Assembly (NCBI GenBank): GCA_964017125.1
Contig: OZ024914.1
Coordinates: 16,106,420 to 16,170,419, forward strand
Length of the DNA stretch: 64,000 nt
Source: Flabesymbios commensalis
Taxonomy: Eukaryota > Annelida > Polychaeta > Terebellida > Flabelligeridae
Direction of reading: 5' to 3'
Below the pieces are notes generated by a model. It worked only from the letters and a program-made list of their open reading frames with translations, was not told where the DNA came from and did not search any database. A program made the position numbers and the translations under genes. Positions 1 through 12,880 of the stretch are shown piece after piece (position 1 is the first letter of the stretch; each line of letters starts with the position of its first letter).

Positions 1-80
1 TTACATCATATGGTCATATTAAGAACCCGAAATAAAATCACCGATTTTATCATGATTTTAGCCTGGGCCAGTCCCTTTAA
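1..80. mobile_element. TTAA hairpin MITE, right end cut by window edge
   Basis: The sequence matches the right arm of the complete hairpin element at 59668-60033, including the terminal GGGCCAGTCCCT and the flanking TTAA (77-80). Only this arm lies inside the window. TTAA target duplications suggest mobilisation by a piggyBac-like transposase; no coding sequence is present. Confidence 0.75.
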
Positions 81-1589
81 CATTTTACAAAAATGACTTT
101 TACACATGAATAAGAGCATCTATAGAGAGGAGAGGGTTAACTTGTTATGTACCACTTTGTAACGACATGTCTCCCCCTGTGCATCACTTAGGGTCTGCTG
201 ATTGCACAATTTCAATCGTCGAACATTGTGTCAGTGCTACACTAATACCAGAGCCCTTGCCACATCACAAAAACAGCATTGAGCCAATGCTAGATGGTTT
301 AGAGGTTACCTTCTAATTACACAAATTGCTCTTACAGTTTGCTTCCATAGTTTATTTATGACCTCCTTCCCCGTTTGGGGAAATGTAAATTAAAAAGATC
401 AAGTCATTAATTTTATGATGTTATTCCATTTTGGAGTTCACATGACCTCCCAGTAATTATATGATCATTAAACTGTATTTCGATTTTTTCCTTTATGAAT
501 GTGCTTATGACGAAACGGCTTTTAAAATGTGCATTATTATTTTTCAATATAAAATTCTTTCAATGGGAACCCGGATTGTAATATGCATCATGACGTAATT
601 GTTTAACGTATCAAGGACCACGCATTATGATTTGCTCACACTAATGTGTTATAATGTCTATTATTTTCCACCGATTTTTATGTATAAAAAAAACAGGATT
701 TACCATGATATCACCAACATATACTAATTCTAGATAGACAAAATATAACTTTATTTAAACATATATTTTGCAGATTTATTTTGCTATAATAAATAAAGGC
801 GTAATTTAGTATCATATACGTACGTGAAACGCTCTGAAATAACATAGCAGTTTCTAATATCTGTGAATTGACTGAGTGCAATTGAATCAGAGTGCTTCTC
901 ACATCCGTAAGTTTTATGAATGCAATTATCGATGTGTGAAATGATTACAGAAATGTAGAAATAACTTGTGAGTTTATCAATTGCTATCGATGTTCACACT
1001 ATCTACTCATCATGTGTAAGTATGTTTATCAAGTTTATACCTCTTAACACTCAATGCATGTTATTTTATTATTCATCACTACTAGTCACACTACAGTTCC
1101 TGTGTGAATTATATGATTGCTAGGTCGCTCTCACAAACTGGCAATCTATATACTTTGAAGAATTGGTGATTGGGCAGCAATGACGTCTATTTTTAAGGTT
1201 TGTTTTTATTTTGTACGGGATATCTCCCAGTTTGGTATATCTATTTTATGGTACTTTGAACTTTGAACACTGAAATACCTGAGACCGACATTTTCTAGAC
1301 ATTTGGGAAGTTTATATCAGAATTATATGTTATCTGGGTAAATGAATTACGGAGCAATTAAAATATCCAAAAAATTGCGTGAAACTGATCATAAGCACCG
1401 ATATATAATTATAACAAAACAATACAGTTTGCATAATAAATTACAGAAGGATTAAAGCATGAAACTAAATAAATATTTAGAAGACATCGATACAGATTGC
1501 ATACTAAATTAATGTTTATACAAATATATTATATAAACTTGGTTTATTTTTAGCTATTGAAATGGTTGCGTAGTAGGTAAAGCATACTT
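81..1589. repeat. Duplicated flank and core modules, first copy
   Basis: No gene is visible. Positions 81-660 recur in reverse orientation at about 36180-36520 and 46900-47530, and partly in direct orientation at 15300-15780. Positions 838-1040 hold the 'core' module, recognised by GAGTGCAATTG followed by GTTTTATGAATGCAATTATC. The core recurs about ten times in the window. Short reading frames here, such as 711-902 on the minus strand, look fortuitous. Confidence 0.7.
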
Positions 1590-2203
1590 CATCAAGCTTA
1601 TCAAGCTTTAGTTTTATCAAAGGTAATGTTGTAATAAAACTTTTCACTTCATTTTGTATGGCAGTGTACGGCTCCACAAATGTCTCAGGCGCATTGATGG
1701 ATTACCTAAAAAAACTCATAAAATTATATTACCTGTATTGTCGGATGTTAAACCAATACATGTTCAACTTCATAAACGTTTTGTAAATTTTGTAAATAAG
1801 AATGCTAAGACTAAAAATAAATTTAATTAAAATATGTCATAATCTTACAATGCAAGGCAGCAGCTCCGCCGTTTCAAATAGTGTCTGCCATATATCTTTT
1901 CTGTATAATATATGACGTTATAATGTACCTAAATCCAAACATTCATGACAATTTGACACGCCTGATGACGATGTTGTCGCTGTATCAGCCTGTGTAAATC
2001 AATTACTGACACTAAGCAATAATGTACATTTAGGTAAGATACCTCGAGAGGATATAGTATCTGGTATTGATATTCTCTGCACCGAGTGATTTTTTCTATG
2101 TTTATTCACATAATAACACTTTATGTTATTGTTCAATTGCATGTACATGTACCCTGAGTACGAAAAATAAATCTATTATTATTATTAGTAGTAGTAGTAT
2201 TAC
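1590..2203 (+). mobile_element. LINE 3' fragment with (ATT)n tail
   Basis: This block interrupts the core module: the flanking AAGCATACTT and TATTACG are contiguous in the copy near 4280. It ends in AATAAATCT followed by (ATT)n and (AGT)n, a typical non-LTR 3' tail. Around 1720-1810 one frame reads LPVLSDVKPIHVQLHKRF, which resembles the region after the reverse transcriptase in invertebrate LINEs. It is 5'-truncated and decayed. The clade is not assigned. Confidence 0.5.
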
Positions 2204-2539
2204 GCATAAGAAACTGTAATTATTCTTCATTTCCAAACTTCAACGCGCTTAAATAATATAGCAGTTTTCAGTGTTTCTAATATCTGTAAATTTACTGAGT
2301 GCAATTGAAACAGAGTGCGTCTCATATCTGTGAGTTTTATGAGTGCAATTATCGCTGTGTGAAATGATTACAGAAATGTAGAAATAACAACAGAGTCAAG
2401 TGACAGTCATAACTTGTGAAGTTATCAATTGCTATCGATGTTCACACTATCTACTCATAATGTGTAATTATTTTTTATCACGTTTATAGATTTTAACACC
2501 TAATGTATGTTATTTTAATATTCATCACTACTTGTCAAA
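2204..2539 (+). repeat. Core module, second copy (interrupted)
   Basis: Core module from about 2263 to 2480 in plus orientation, ending in CACTACTTGTCA. The module resumes at about 3804 (CACTACAGTTCCTG) after the pogo-like insertion. No coding potential seen. Confidence 0.7.
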
Positions 2540-3803
2540 TACAGTAAAACCTGTCCATAACGGAATGCCTTGGGGACAAAGATTTATTCCGGTTTGAACA
2601 GGGTTTTTTTCTTTTGGAGAGGAACAAACTACGATAACTTGTACAATTGACATGAGGGTTATAATTGGTAGACGAATGCAAATAAACTCATATAATAAAA
2701 GATACATTTTTTAAAGATGTTTTATTATATTAAAATAATAGGAATATAATAATCAATGCATAAATTATTTTTTCAAACATTATTCAAATATAAAAACACA
2801 TAATACAGCTAGTATACGGGTATACATATTGTGTCCGTGATAATTTTTCAATGTATTTACAATTTTAGCACTTAACTTAAAATAACAGTACATTTTTGTA
2901 ATTGTGCGTCACATACTTCACACACGGAGCGCATTTGTCATTTTATAGACATTTATGTTTTAGAGCCTAATTTAAATAACATTATATTAGTGTAATCATC
3001 CTTCACACATTTCAAACACGGAGCATATTTGTTAACAACGACACCATATTGGACATATTGCAGCAGTTTTTTTTAACTGTTTCATGAAGACACCACTCGT
3101 TTGTTTGGTGACTTTTATACATTTTCTGGAATGTATGATGCTGGATTAAATGATCTGATACTGTATAATTATGTCATTTAATACAATTAATGCCTTGACT
3201 AGGAAATAATTTGGGAATAATCCAGCGATAAGTCAAATATTTTTTTATATTTTACCTACCGTTAGTTATTTATTTATTGGGTCATTAAGTATCACAAATA
3301 GAAAAAAATTATCCAAAAACACAGTTAAATTTTCGTGAGAATTGTTTATGTTTAATGCACCGATATGTTTATGATTGCTTGATTATTGATACAAACTTAT
3401 AATATTTCATTTGTTAAAGATTTTGTTTAATATTTTGTAAACAAATTATTTTATTAATCCATTATGCTGTTAAAATATCTTACCAATCTCAAAGTAAAGG
3501 AACCAATTATTTTATTAACCCATTATGTTGTTAAAATATCTTACTAGACCAGACGTGGCTGGGGATAAGGTGTCACCCGGAATGGGAATTTAGGCCACTT
3601 TTATTTTCACATAGCTGGACTATTCAGGGGCCAGAAAAATTAGCGTATTACACATTTTTGCCCACTGAATAGAGAAATTTTGGCTATATCAATATATTTG
3701 ATATGAACAGAAAGCTACTGGCAAAGGCTTTCATGTGGATGTAACATATTTTCTATCCGTACTTTGAAAAATGCACAAGAGAGCTTTAAGTTGGTATTTT
3801 AAC
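2540..3803. mobile_element. Probable pogo/Tigger-like DNA element, one end clear
   Basis: The left edge begins TA then CAGTAAAACCTGTCCATAAC, followed by ATTCCGGTTTGAACAGG, which is the style of pogo/Tigger terminal repeats that insert at TA. The surrounding core module is split at this point and resumes at about 3804. I did not find the matching right terminal repeat, so the right boundary rests on resumed homology. A 66-bp direct duplication lies at 3435-3545. No transposase frame was seen. Confidence 0.45.
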
Positions 3804-4758
3804 ACACTACAGTTCCTGTCTAAATTATATGATTTCCTTAAGGTCGCTCTCACAAACTGGCGATCAATATAATTTGAAAAATTGGTGATTAGACAGCGAT
3901 GACGTGTATTTTTAAGTTTGTTTTTACTTTGTACGGGACACTTCTTAGTTTGATAATTCTTCTTTTTTGTAAATATCAGATGACTTCAAACACTGAAATA
4001 TCTGAGCCTGACATTTTCTGGACATTTGGGAAGTTTATATCAGGATTATATGTTATCTCGGTAAAAGAAATGCGGATGAATTAAAATAATTAAAAAAATA
4101 GCTTGAAACTGATCATAAGCAACGATGAGGATTAAAGCATGAAACTAAATAAATTTAATAAACATTAACAGATTGCATACTATATTAAAATATATACAAA
4201 TATATTGTACAAACATGGTTTATTTTTTAGCTATTGAAATGTTTGTGTGGTAGACTAATCATAGCGATAAAGCATACTTTAGTATTACGGATAAGAAACT
4301 GTAATTATACTTTATTTCCAAACTTCAACGCTCTAAAATAAAATAGCAGTTTTCAGTGTTCCTAATATCTGTGAATTTACTGAGTGCAATTAAAACAGAG
4401 TGCGTCTCATATCTGGGAGTTTTATGAGTGCAATTATCGTTGTGTGAAATGTTTACAGAAATGTAGAAAGAACAACACAGTCAAGTGACTTGTGAATTTA
4501 TTAATTGCTATCGATGTTCACACCATCTACTCATAATGTGTAAGTATTTTTTATCACGTTTATAGCTCTTAACACTCAATGAATGTTATTTTAATATTGA
4601 TCACTATTTTTAGTCACACTACATGTTGTATCTAAATTATATGATTGCCTTAAGATTTTGTTACAAATTGGCGTCAATGTAATTTGAAGAATTGGTGATT
4701 GGACAGCAGTAACGTGTATTTTTTAAGTTTATTGTATATTTCCTACGGATCACATCTC
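3804..4758 (+). repeat. Core module, third copy
   Basis: Positions 3804-4230 and 4290-4700 repeat the sequence seen at 1090-1560 and 2210-2530. The core motif lies at 4345-4560. Reading frames at 3899-4084 and 4699-4881 are not shared with the sister copies and are not supported as genes. Confidence 0.7.
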
Positions 4759-4772
4759 GGTTTGTTAAATCT

Positions 4773-4988
4773 TGTTAATTTTGGTGCGGGAAACAAAATG
4801 AAAGAACCCCATGTTTTAATTATGGCAATGCCACTTAACATGATTTTAGTTGTTTGTCATACCATGTATATTGTCATATGATTTTTTAAAATTAACATTC
4901 TTGTATATACATGTACATATATCTCTCTCCTTACTATGACAAATAAATCTGTAATGGCTTTTTATTTCTGTCAATAAAATATCTTTCT
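4773..4988 (+). mobile_element. 5'-truncated LINE 3' end with 14-bp TSD
   Basis: The 216 bp match the reverse complement of the 3' untranslated region of the large LINE at 57.7-58.3 kb, including GGTGCGGGAAACAAAATGA near the start and GTCAATAAAATATCT at the end. It is flanked by perfect 14-bp duplications, GGTTTGTTAAATCT, at 4759-4772 and 4989-5002. This is a clean target-primed insertion of the same family, cut off far 5'. Confidence 0.85.
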
Positions 4989-5002
4989 GGTTTGTTAAAT
5001 CT

Positions 5003-6233
5003 ATTGTTGAGGTACTTGTCCTTGCATTTCAGCCCTTTCACCGCGTAAGACGAGTAGATACTCGTTTTAATCCGTTTTATAAGCTGACACAATCATTGTT
5101 ATTGACAATGAAATATGTTTGTGAACATCAAGATTGGCAAATGTATCGTCTGAAATAGGCAGATATGGATAATTTCCACCCACTTGAAATAGTTAGTCGC
5201 TGTTGCGAGATCCAAAGTCAAGTAATAGTTTGCAAGAAGTATGTGTCATATTATTTATCCCCCACAAATCTTCAAAAGAGACCGTCCGATCAAAAATGGT
5301 TCAGAGATTATTTGCACATGCAGATGTAAAAAATCTGCTGTTGGAAAACCAAAATCGGCCGACAATAAAATCTTCAGAAATTATATATGTACAAAATCTG
5401 CTGTTGAAAATCAAATTGTAGCAAGGGGTTAGTCACGTGACATAATCGGCTTCCGTTCTGGTGAATCCCCCACTTCACACCTCTTACCATGGAAATGCTT
5501 TTACTGGCCTACCTATCATTATCAGTGATTGAGTAGCTCCGTAAAAATATTTTCTTATTGTGAGATCGGGCAGCTGAGCTCATGTGTTTTATTAAAAGAA
5601 CCTCTAATTCTCTCACTACACGTCAATAGACATTCATGTATATTTTCTTGTAGAAAACTGTCCATTTAATAGTCACTTTCTACTTCAGGACAATTGCAAC
5701 ATTATACAGGTGTCCCTGCCATTTTGTGATAAAATAATATAGGGAATATAGGAATTTGGGTTAAATATTGGAGTTTTATATAGATTTATGGGAAATTATA
5801 GGAGTAAATACGCATTTTAAATCATGTTGTATATCACAAAAACCCCGAAATAAATAAAATTCCTAGATTTGTCATAGGAAATATAGGAGGTACGGAACCC
5901 TTGCATTATTATTTCTCGGAAAATTAAAACAATTTTTCATTTATTTAAACACAGATAAAACAATTTTTTCACGGCTTAAAATAAACTGAACTTCCGTCAA
6001 AATACAAATACCCTTCGCCTCTTGTCGTTAAAAAAACAAAAAATGCTTCAAAATGTACCGTTTAATACTATAGCTCAAAATGGGTACCCTATTTTTATAA
6101 TCCCTTTACATTTGAATTTCCATATAAACAATATTATTGTAATTAGGTTTTTCTACAATTTGCTGTGATTACAAAGATTACAAAGTCAGTCAAGTGGATT
6201 AAGAATAAGGTGACAATGATGAGAGGTGAGGTG
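5003..6233. repeat. Repeat modules including GTCACGTGAC block
   Basis: Positions 5200-5560 match 10480-10810 and related copies. They carry the 10-bp palindrome GTCACGTGAC at 5432-5441. Positions 5700-5930 match 11620-11830. Positions 6050-6230 are the reverse complement of the sequence downstream of homeobox copy 4 (about 51450-51590). The reading frames at 5203-5432 overlap in two frames and look like repeat noise. Confidence 0.65.
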
Positions 6234-6298
6234 GATCTCATTGCGGCATGCCTTCAGTGATCAACAGCACAATGATGCTACAACAAATGCAGTGCTCG
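6234..6298 (+). pseudogene. Displaced fragment of homeobox exon 2
   Basis: This 65-bp stretch matches copy 4 at about 50392-50456. One frame reads MPSVINSTMMLQQMQ, against MPSVINSTMMAQQMQ in the intact protein. The flanks are not gene sequence: they belong to the region that lies about 1 kb downstream of copies 2 and 4, here in reverse orientation. The fragment therefore reads opposite to its surroundings. It contains no splice site, start or stop and is a relic rather than a gene. Confidence 0.8.
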
Positions 6299-8604
6299 GA
6301 AACCCGGTTTATGACGTTGCGGAAATTAAGGGACATAGACATACCTGATTTTAAAATGATATTTTAAACAATACATCCATTTGACTCCTTGTGGAATTAC
6401 TTAGGATAAATGAAGCGAACCATACTTGAAAAATATATTAACGCCTTTTTTTAGAAAGATCAGATTAACTTAGCTACAGCCTGGTAATAAATTGAACATA
6501 GACTGTGGTGAATTATACGATATAGAAATAATCGCTGACAGCATTGTGTATACTTACATGATGAAATTAAACACTACTGATTTGTCTACAATAAATCGAG
6601 ATGGAATAATCTAAGACGGCAAACATATAACGATATATTTATGTATAAACGTAGACATAGATAAAACTTCACCAGTGCAGCTGATTACAATTTCGGCAGT
6701 GTGATCAATAGTAGGTGTGAAATAAAAACGTTATATAAGATTGAACTTTGCATGAGCCTTCTACATTTCGGAAGGTAGATAGACAATATTATTTGAGGAA
6801 CATTGTATTACTTTTTCTTGTGGAATTACCTTGTTACCTTATAAAATATTGTAAAAAAAAGTAAAGTGAAGTAAAGTAAAGTATCTTCATTTTGGAGGCA
6901 ATAATGAAATTAACTCATTCAAAACAAAAATGTTGTTCAATGATTTTAAATGTTAAAGATGATTATTAATTGACATGGAATTTGGCTTTCAAACAAAATG
7001 ACTATCACACATTAGTGAGAATATCTATTATATAGAGAGGAGATTAAAGTCAACTCGTTGGTTCAATGTGTATTTAATACATAAACTGCGAAATACGAGG
7101 GTATATCAAAATGATTAATTTCAAATGGAATTGATAACAATTTATCTCTGAAATTAGAAAATAAAAAAATTACAAAGATCACCGATAGATTGATATCAAT
7201 CTCAAACACACTTTCTAAAATAGGGGGATTGATTTTTGCTATTGTATTATTTTAAAACGTTTTTAAATTATGCTTGTTATGCTTACTTGTCTCACGAAGT
7301 ATTTATTATCCATTTAATTGTTTGTATTGTAATTAAGACATCGCCGTAATTTTGTATGAATAACATTTTATCTCACGAGATATATAGCGATTTGAGATGT
7401 TACATGTAGCTTTTAAAGTATTAATGTCAAAAGAGTGTCCGGCAGATTTCTAGTACTTTGAACACTGCAATATCCGTGACTGACATTTTTTAAACATGGT
7501 TACGTAAAATGCAATTTTTACAAAAAAAATTTACTCTGATTTTTGGGCTACCCTTCTGAAATTGTTCAGTAATGTAGCAGGAGTAACTGTGCCAAATTTC
7601 ATACTTTTGTCCAGCCGGTCACGGTTCAATCCATAATCCGCCCTACTACTATTAATCATAGCGATAAAGCATACTTTCCTATTACGTACGAGAAACTAAT
7701 TATTCTCCCTGTTCAAACTTCAACGCTCTAAAATAACATAGAAGTTTGCAGTGCTTCTAATATCCATGAATTGACTGAGTGCAATTGAAACAGAGTGCTT
7801 CTCAAATCTGAGAGTTTTCTGAGTGCAATTATCGTTGTGTGAAATGTTTACAGAAATGTAGAAATAACAACACCAAGTGACCGTCATAGCTCAGATCGTC
7901 ATAGTTCACACTATCTACTCATAATGTGTAAGTATTTTTTATCACGTTTATAGCTTTAAACTCAATGAATGTTATTTTAATATGGATCACTATTTCAGTC
8001 ACAGTACAGTTTTTATCTAAATTATATGATTGCCTTAAGTCCTCTCACAAATTGGTGTAAAAGTAACTTGAAGAATTAGTGATTGGACAGCAATAACGTG
8101 TATTTTTGAAGTTTATTGTATATTTTGTACGTGTCTCATCTCGGTTTGTAAAATCTGTTTTTTGAGGTACTGGTCCTTGCACTTCAATCCTTTCACCGCG
8201 TAAGACGATTATATACTTGTTTTTAATCCATTTTCTAAGCTGACAAAATCACTGTTATTGATTATGAAATATGTGTTTAAAAATCAAGATCGTCTGAAAC
8301 TATACAGAATTTTCACCCACTTGAAATTGTTAGTCGCTGTCGCGAGATCTAAAGTCAAGTGGGTGAAAATTTAAATAAGATAATATAACGTTTTAATGGT
8401 TTAAGATCAAATAAGTGGAAATACCGTCTGTCATAGGATGGGAGTCGAGCACTACATTGGGCCCAGGTGAATCATATTTTTATAGAAAACATCCTTGAAG
8501 GAGAAATTAAACATTATTTAATATCAGAACATGAAGGTAAAAACAGGTAAAATAGTTTGCAGGAAGTATGTGTCATATGGGTTTATGTGTGCTGTTATCA
8601 TCAT
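6299..8604. repeat. Mosaic of duplicated modules
   Basis: No gene seen. Positions 6300-6480 resemble 12165-12240 and 15130-15240. Positions 6960-7500 recur at 15900-16240, 19560-20000 and 25790-26200. A core module lies at 7740-7945. Positions 8190-8570 match 16860-17130. The stretch is AT-rich with runs of T and A. Confidence 0.65.
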
Positions 8605-9613
8605 TGACAAGACAGGTAATCAGTTTAGAACAGAATACAAATCATTTCTTAATCATGGTAATCAGTAATTGTTATGTGTTCTCTAGCTATCTCTTTATGT
8701 TTTCTATATCTATTTCAAACTATGTGATTTTGAATCAATGTCTACTACAACTGTGCTGAATTACATTCTATTTTAGAAGTGTACAGAAGATGTTATTATT
8801 GAATATTATCAAGGATTCTATTATTTTATCATTTTGAAGATAATGTCATAATGTCAAGTACACATACATGATTGCTTGTAATATCGATTTTTTCTAATGT
8901 TGATCATTTGTAAGTGTATATATGTTTATTTTTACTATAATCAATGTATATATTTTAATCAAGCGGTATTGTGTATCGCATGTGTATGTAATATTCACAT
9001 ATTATGTAAACGTTATATAGTTATCAGGTTATGCAGCAATGTACATTATAATTATATATAGATATATGTGTGTGATTATGCCTGTGTATATATACGTAGT
9101 CCTATACATAGACATTCGCTTATATATTAGAACACCATGTAAATGATCCAATGGGTTCAATATGATTGTACATTGTAATTGATTAGATATGTTTTTGTTT
9201 ATATAATTATAAACGTTTTATGTTTCTTTATTAAGTGGAATCTATCTATTCAATGTTTGTTCCATATAATTATCATGATTATCTGCAACTGTTAAGATTT
9301 GAATATATTCAAATAATATTTTATTGTTGTAAAAATTATGTAGGCCTATATTATTTGTAGGTATGGTAACAATCATATGTGTAAATAAAATTGAGATAGA
9401 TTTGTATTTTTTGTTATATAACATTGTATATATTTATGCATACCTTATTATGCGTGAGTATATACATATACATGTTTTTGTTGGTATATGAGGGCCCCAC
9501 GGCAGATGAGCTTCGCTCAGTGGGTTTGATAGATATATATGAAAATGCCTATTTTATGAACAATTTGTATGTATACATGTATATTTTTATCTATACTCTC
9601 AGTGAATAAAGTC

Positions 9614-9652
<39 letters not shown>
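8605..9652 (+). mobile_element. Retroelement-like insertion ending in (ATT)n
   Basis: Homology to 17110-17170 is continuous on both sides: TTGCAGGAAGT on the left and GTGCAGTGTTGGAATAAAC on the right. It is broken here by about 1.05 kb. The insert ends with GTGAATAAAGTC and then (ATT)n at about 9616-9652, like a LINE 3' untranslated region. The body is AT-rich with no convincing protein, although one frame near 9490 reads GPTADELRSVGLIDIYENA. It is probably a 5'-truncated non-LTR element of unknown family. Confidence 0.5.
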
Positions 9653-11063
9653 GTGCAGTGTTGGAATAAACAACTCTGTTTAACTTAAACTTGTGAATAT
9701 ATTAAATGCAATCACTTTTCCCACATCATACTCATACAAAGATGGGTCACTTTGTTTTTGTGCTTTTAAAACAATGTTGTAAATAACTGTGAATTTCTGA
9801 GTTGGATGTACTCACACGGCCATACTGCTAGAGTAATCCTACTAGCAAATTTGGGGAGGGGGCTAAAAAATAAAATTATGACATAATAATTGTTTTTACT
9901 AGAGCTTTAGTTTCTCAGGAAAAATGTAAGGCGGGGCCCTGATGTTGTGGTCCACGCAGGAGATGCCTCGTTTATCCCATAAACTGGTATTCCTGAATGT
10001 TTCTTCCCTGTCCATTCGTAAAGATTGAGTATTGTTAGGCAGTTGTGTGATCGAGAGGTAGCGTGCTCGATTTCAGACCGTCAGGGCTCTAAATTCAGCT
10101 TTTGTTTCTGGAGGGCGGTGACAATCCTCAGGGACATTGAGGCATTCAATTTCACACGAAATTATAAAAATGACATTTAAATGAGCATCCAGCAATCTTC
10201 ACACCTCTGACAAAAAGCTTTGGAAATCACCAAACAAGATGCAAAGAACACAAGTGTGAAATGATGAGATAAGAAGAACAATGTTAACGCTATGCAATTA
10301 TGGCGACGTGCCGTAGGCCTTTTTACAAGAAATAAGAGGTGGACATCTGACGACTTATCTGATGGGAATAATAATGACTTGATGTATGACGTCGTCCAAT
10401 GCTTGACCTGCTTCGTCCTTTTAGGAGTCAAACACACCAGAGAAAAATATCAGACTATTGAATGGCAAATTATAAAGATTTTTTCCGAGAGATTATTAAT
10501 TTTTGATGTTATTTATCCCACGAAAATCTTCAAAAGAAACCGGCCGATCAAAAAAGGTCCAGAGATTATATACATATGAAGATGTAAAAAATCTGCTTTT
10601 GAAAAACCAAAATCGGCCGACAATAAAATCTTCAGAAATTATATAATGTACAAAATCTGCTGTTGAAAATCAAATTGTAGCAAGGGGTTAGTCACGTGAC
10701 ATAATCGGCTTCCGTTCTGGACTTGGTAATCACCAGGTGAATCCACCACTTCACACCTCTTACCATGGAAATGCTCTTACTGACCTCATTATAAGTGATT
10801 GAATAGCTCCGGAAAGTCTTTCCAACAATGATTGTGGTGGTAATATATTTTCTAATCGTGCTATATTTAAATGTTCAATTAAAGACTTGCATAGGCTACG
10901 TTCTTATTCCATATGAGTTCCAGAAAACTGCCTACCTTTTCGTAGAAAGTCTTAAAAATAATAATGAGCCGATAAACGTCTCCAGAAACCTGAGCATGGA
11001 ATCAATAAGATGCAAAAGCAATATTTCCCTGAAAAACTATAAAAACAACACCCAAAATACTTC
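9653..11063 (+). repeat. Repeat modules leading into minisatellite array 1
   Basis: From left to right: a sequence shared with 17150-17290; a degenerate tRNA-SINE half at about 10040-10140; a block at 10260-10440 shared with 18760-18840, 21120-21250 and 27250-27380; the GTCACGTGAC block (palindrome at 10691-10700); and an AT-rich block that recurs before the other minisatellite arrays. The order matches 18.4-21.6 kb, so this is an older copy of the same composite unit. Frames at 10292-10579 and 10828-11121 run over module boundaries and are not supported. Confidence 0.65.
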
Positions 11064-11458
11064 CATGGTGTGTAACCACCTTGGTGTAGGGGTGTGGAGC
11101 CATCTTAGTGTAGGGGTGTAACCACATTAGTGTAGGGGTATGTAATTACACCTTGGTCTAGGGGTGACCACTTTAGTGTAGTAGGGTGTAACCACCATCG
11201 TGTAGGGGTGTGTCCCCATCTTAGTGTAGAAATGTGTAACCACCTTGGTTAATTAGTAGGGTGTAACCACTTTGGTCTAGGGGTGTGTAACCAACTTGGT
11301 GTAGTGGGGTGCAACCACCTTGGTGTAGGGGTGTGCAACCACCTTGACATAAGGGTGTGTAATAACCTTAGTCTAGGAGTTAGTAACCACCTTGTTGTAG
11401 GGATGTGTGACCACCTTGTTGTAGGGGTGTGTAGCCACCTTGGTGTAGGAGTGGGTAA
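11064..11458. repeat. 24-bp minisatellite array 1
   Basis: Imperfect tandem units of about 24 bp, read here as GGTGTAGGGGTGTGTAACC plus CACCTT. Many units carry substitutions or small indels, so this array is older than arrays 4 and 5. The period is a multiple of three, so stop-free frames arise (for example 11283-11492), but the encoded GVCNHL repeats are a by-product. Confidence 0.9.
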
Positions 11459-12880
11459 GATATCGGAAATCGACGTTTATGTGTTTTATTAAAAAAACCT
11501 CTAATGATCTCGCTACACGTGAATAGACAAACATGTATATTTTCTTGTAGAAAATTGTCCTATTAAATAGTCACTTTCTACTTCGGGATAATTGCTACAT
11601 TATACAGTTGTCACAGCCATTTTCAGATAAAATAATATAGGGAATATGTAGGAATTTTTGTTGAATATTGTAGGTTTATATAGATTTATGAGAAATTATA
11701 GGAGTACGCATTATAAATCATGGTGTATATCACAAAAACACCAAAAATAAATCAATTTCCTAGATTTGTCATAGGAAATATAGGAGGCACGGAACCCTTG
11801 CATTATAATTTCACGGAAAATTGTAACACTTTTTCATGTATACTGGACAATCCTCAAATATGTCATTTTCAACTGAAATCTTTAACAGTTGATCAAGCCA
11901 TCAACCTGAACCTACCAAACATAAAGCTGCCAGGTTTGTAGAATGGTGCTTGTCCAGACTTGTAAAATAATTACGAGCAGAGCCAATCTCTTTTGTAGGA
12001 AATAAAGAATAATCCTTTGGACAAGAAAGCCAATATCTTATCCCGGAAAAGTAAATTAAATTAGCCTATATTAAAAACATTGCGGCTGAATTTAAACACA
12101 GACAAAATAATTTGTTCACGCCTTCCGTCACAATACAAATACCCTTCGCCTCTAGTGGTTAAAAAAACCGGTTTATGACGTTACGGAAATTAAGGGACAT
12201 ACCTGATTTTAAAATTATATTTAAAAAAATACGTCCATTTGACTCCCTTACTATTTCCTATTATACCGACATACCCATCGCAGAGATTCTAGATCAGATG
12301 CCCAGTTTTACATTTGTTAGAACTAAACAACCTTGGAGGCAGAATCCAAGGGGCTTTACAGGACAAGCCTTAATTATCCTAATACCATAAACATACCATA
12401 AATCATATTCCATGATGATCATTTAATAATATTTTTATATAGGTTCCGTGAAGAATTCGATAAAGTGCAGGGGAATAAAAAGGCGTCAACATTCCAGCAA
12501 TAACTTACGCATTAAGGATTAGCATTTGTGTGTAGTGCTAAGTATCAACATCTACAATCTTAATGCGTGTTTCATGAAGCATAAAACATAAAAGTGACAA
12601 AACAAACCATTTTTAAAACAAAGTTTGTATTTTTTTGTAGCGATAATCACATGTAACAATAACAATAAAACTAACAAAAAGAATGCAATGCTCGATGAAA
12701 TAAATTTTAATGAGATGTTGTGGTGTTTCAGAACCATCATGTTTTATGTGTCAGATATATAAAGTTTGGAGAACACAATTATGTCCACTATTATGTCACT
12801 ATTATTATATCTCCGTGTCTATGTCTGTAGCACTATAATGTTAATTGTCAATGTCGGCAGTATGCAGTTGCTGCACTGCC
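11459..12880. repeat. 3' flank of homeobox copy 1 and repeat debris
   Basis: Positions 11480-11830 repeat 5580-5930. Positions 12165-12240 repeat the sequence after the exon fragment near 6300. A 71-residue frame at 12175-12390 (DIPIAEILDQMPSFTFVRT in part) is unrecognised. Positions 12530-12880 are the 3' untranslated region of homeobox copy 1 by similarity to 37850-38170. Where copy 3 has AATAAA, copy 1 has AATACA on its own strand. Confidence 0.55.

Noticed and set aside
9424-9609. 61-residue frame near the (ATT)n tail
   Set aside because: It lies in an AT-rich retroelement-like 3' region and is not supported by any second copy.
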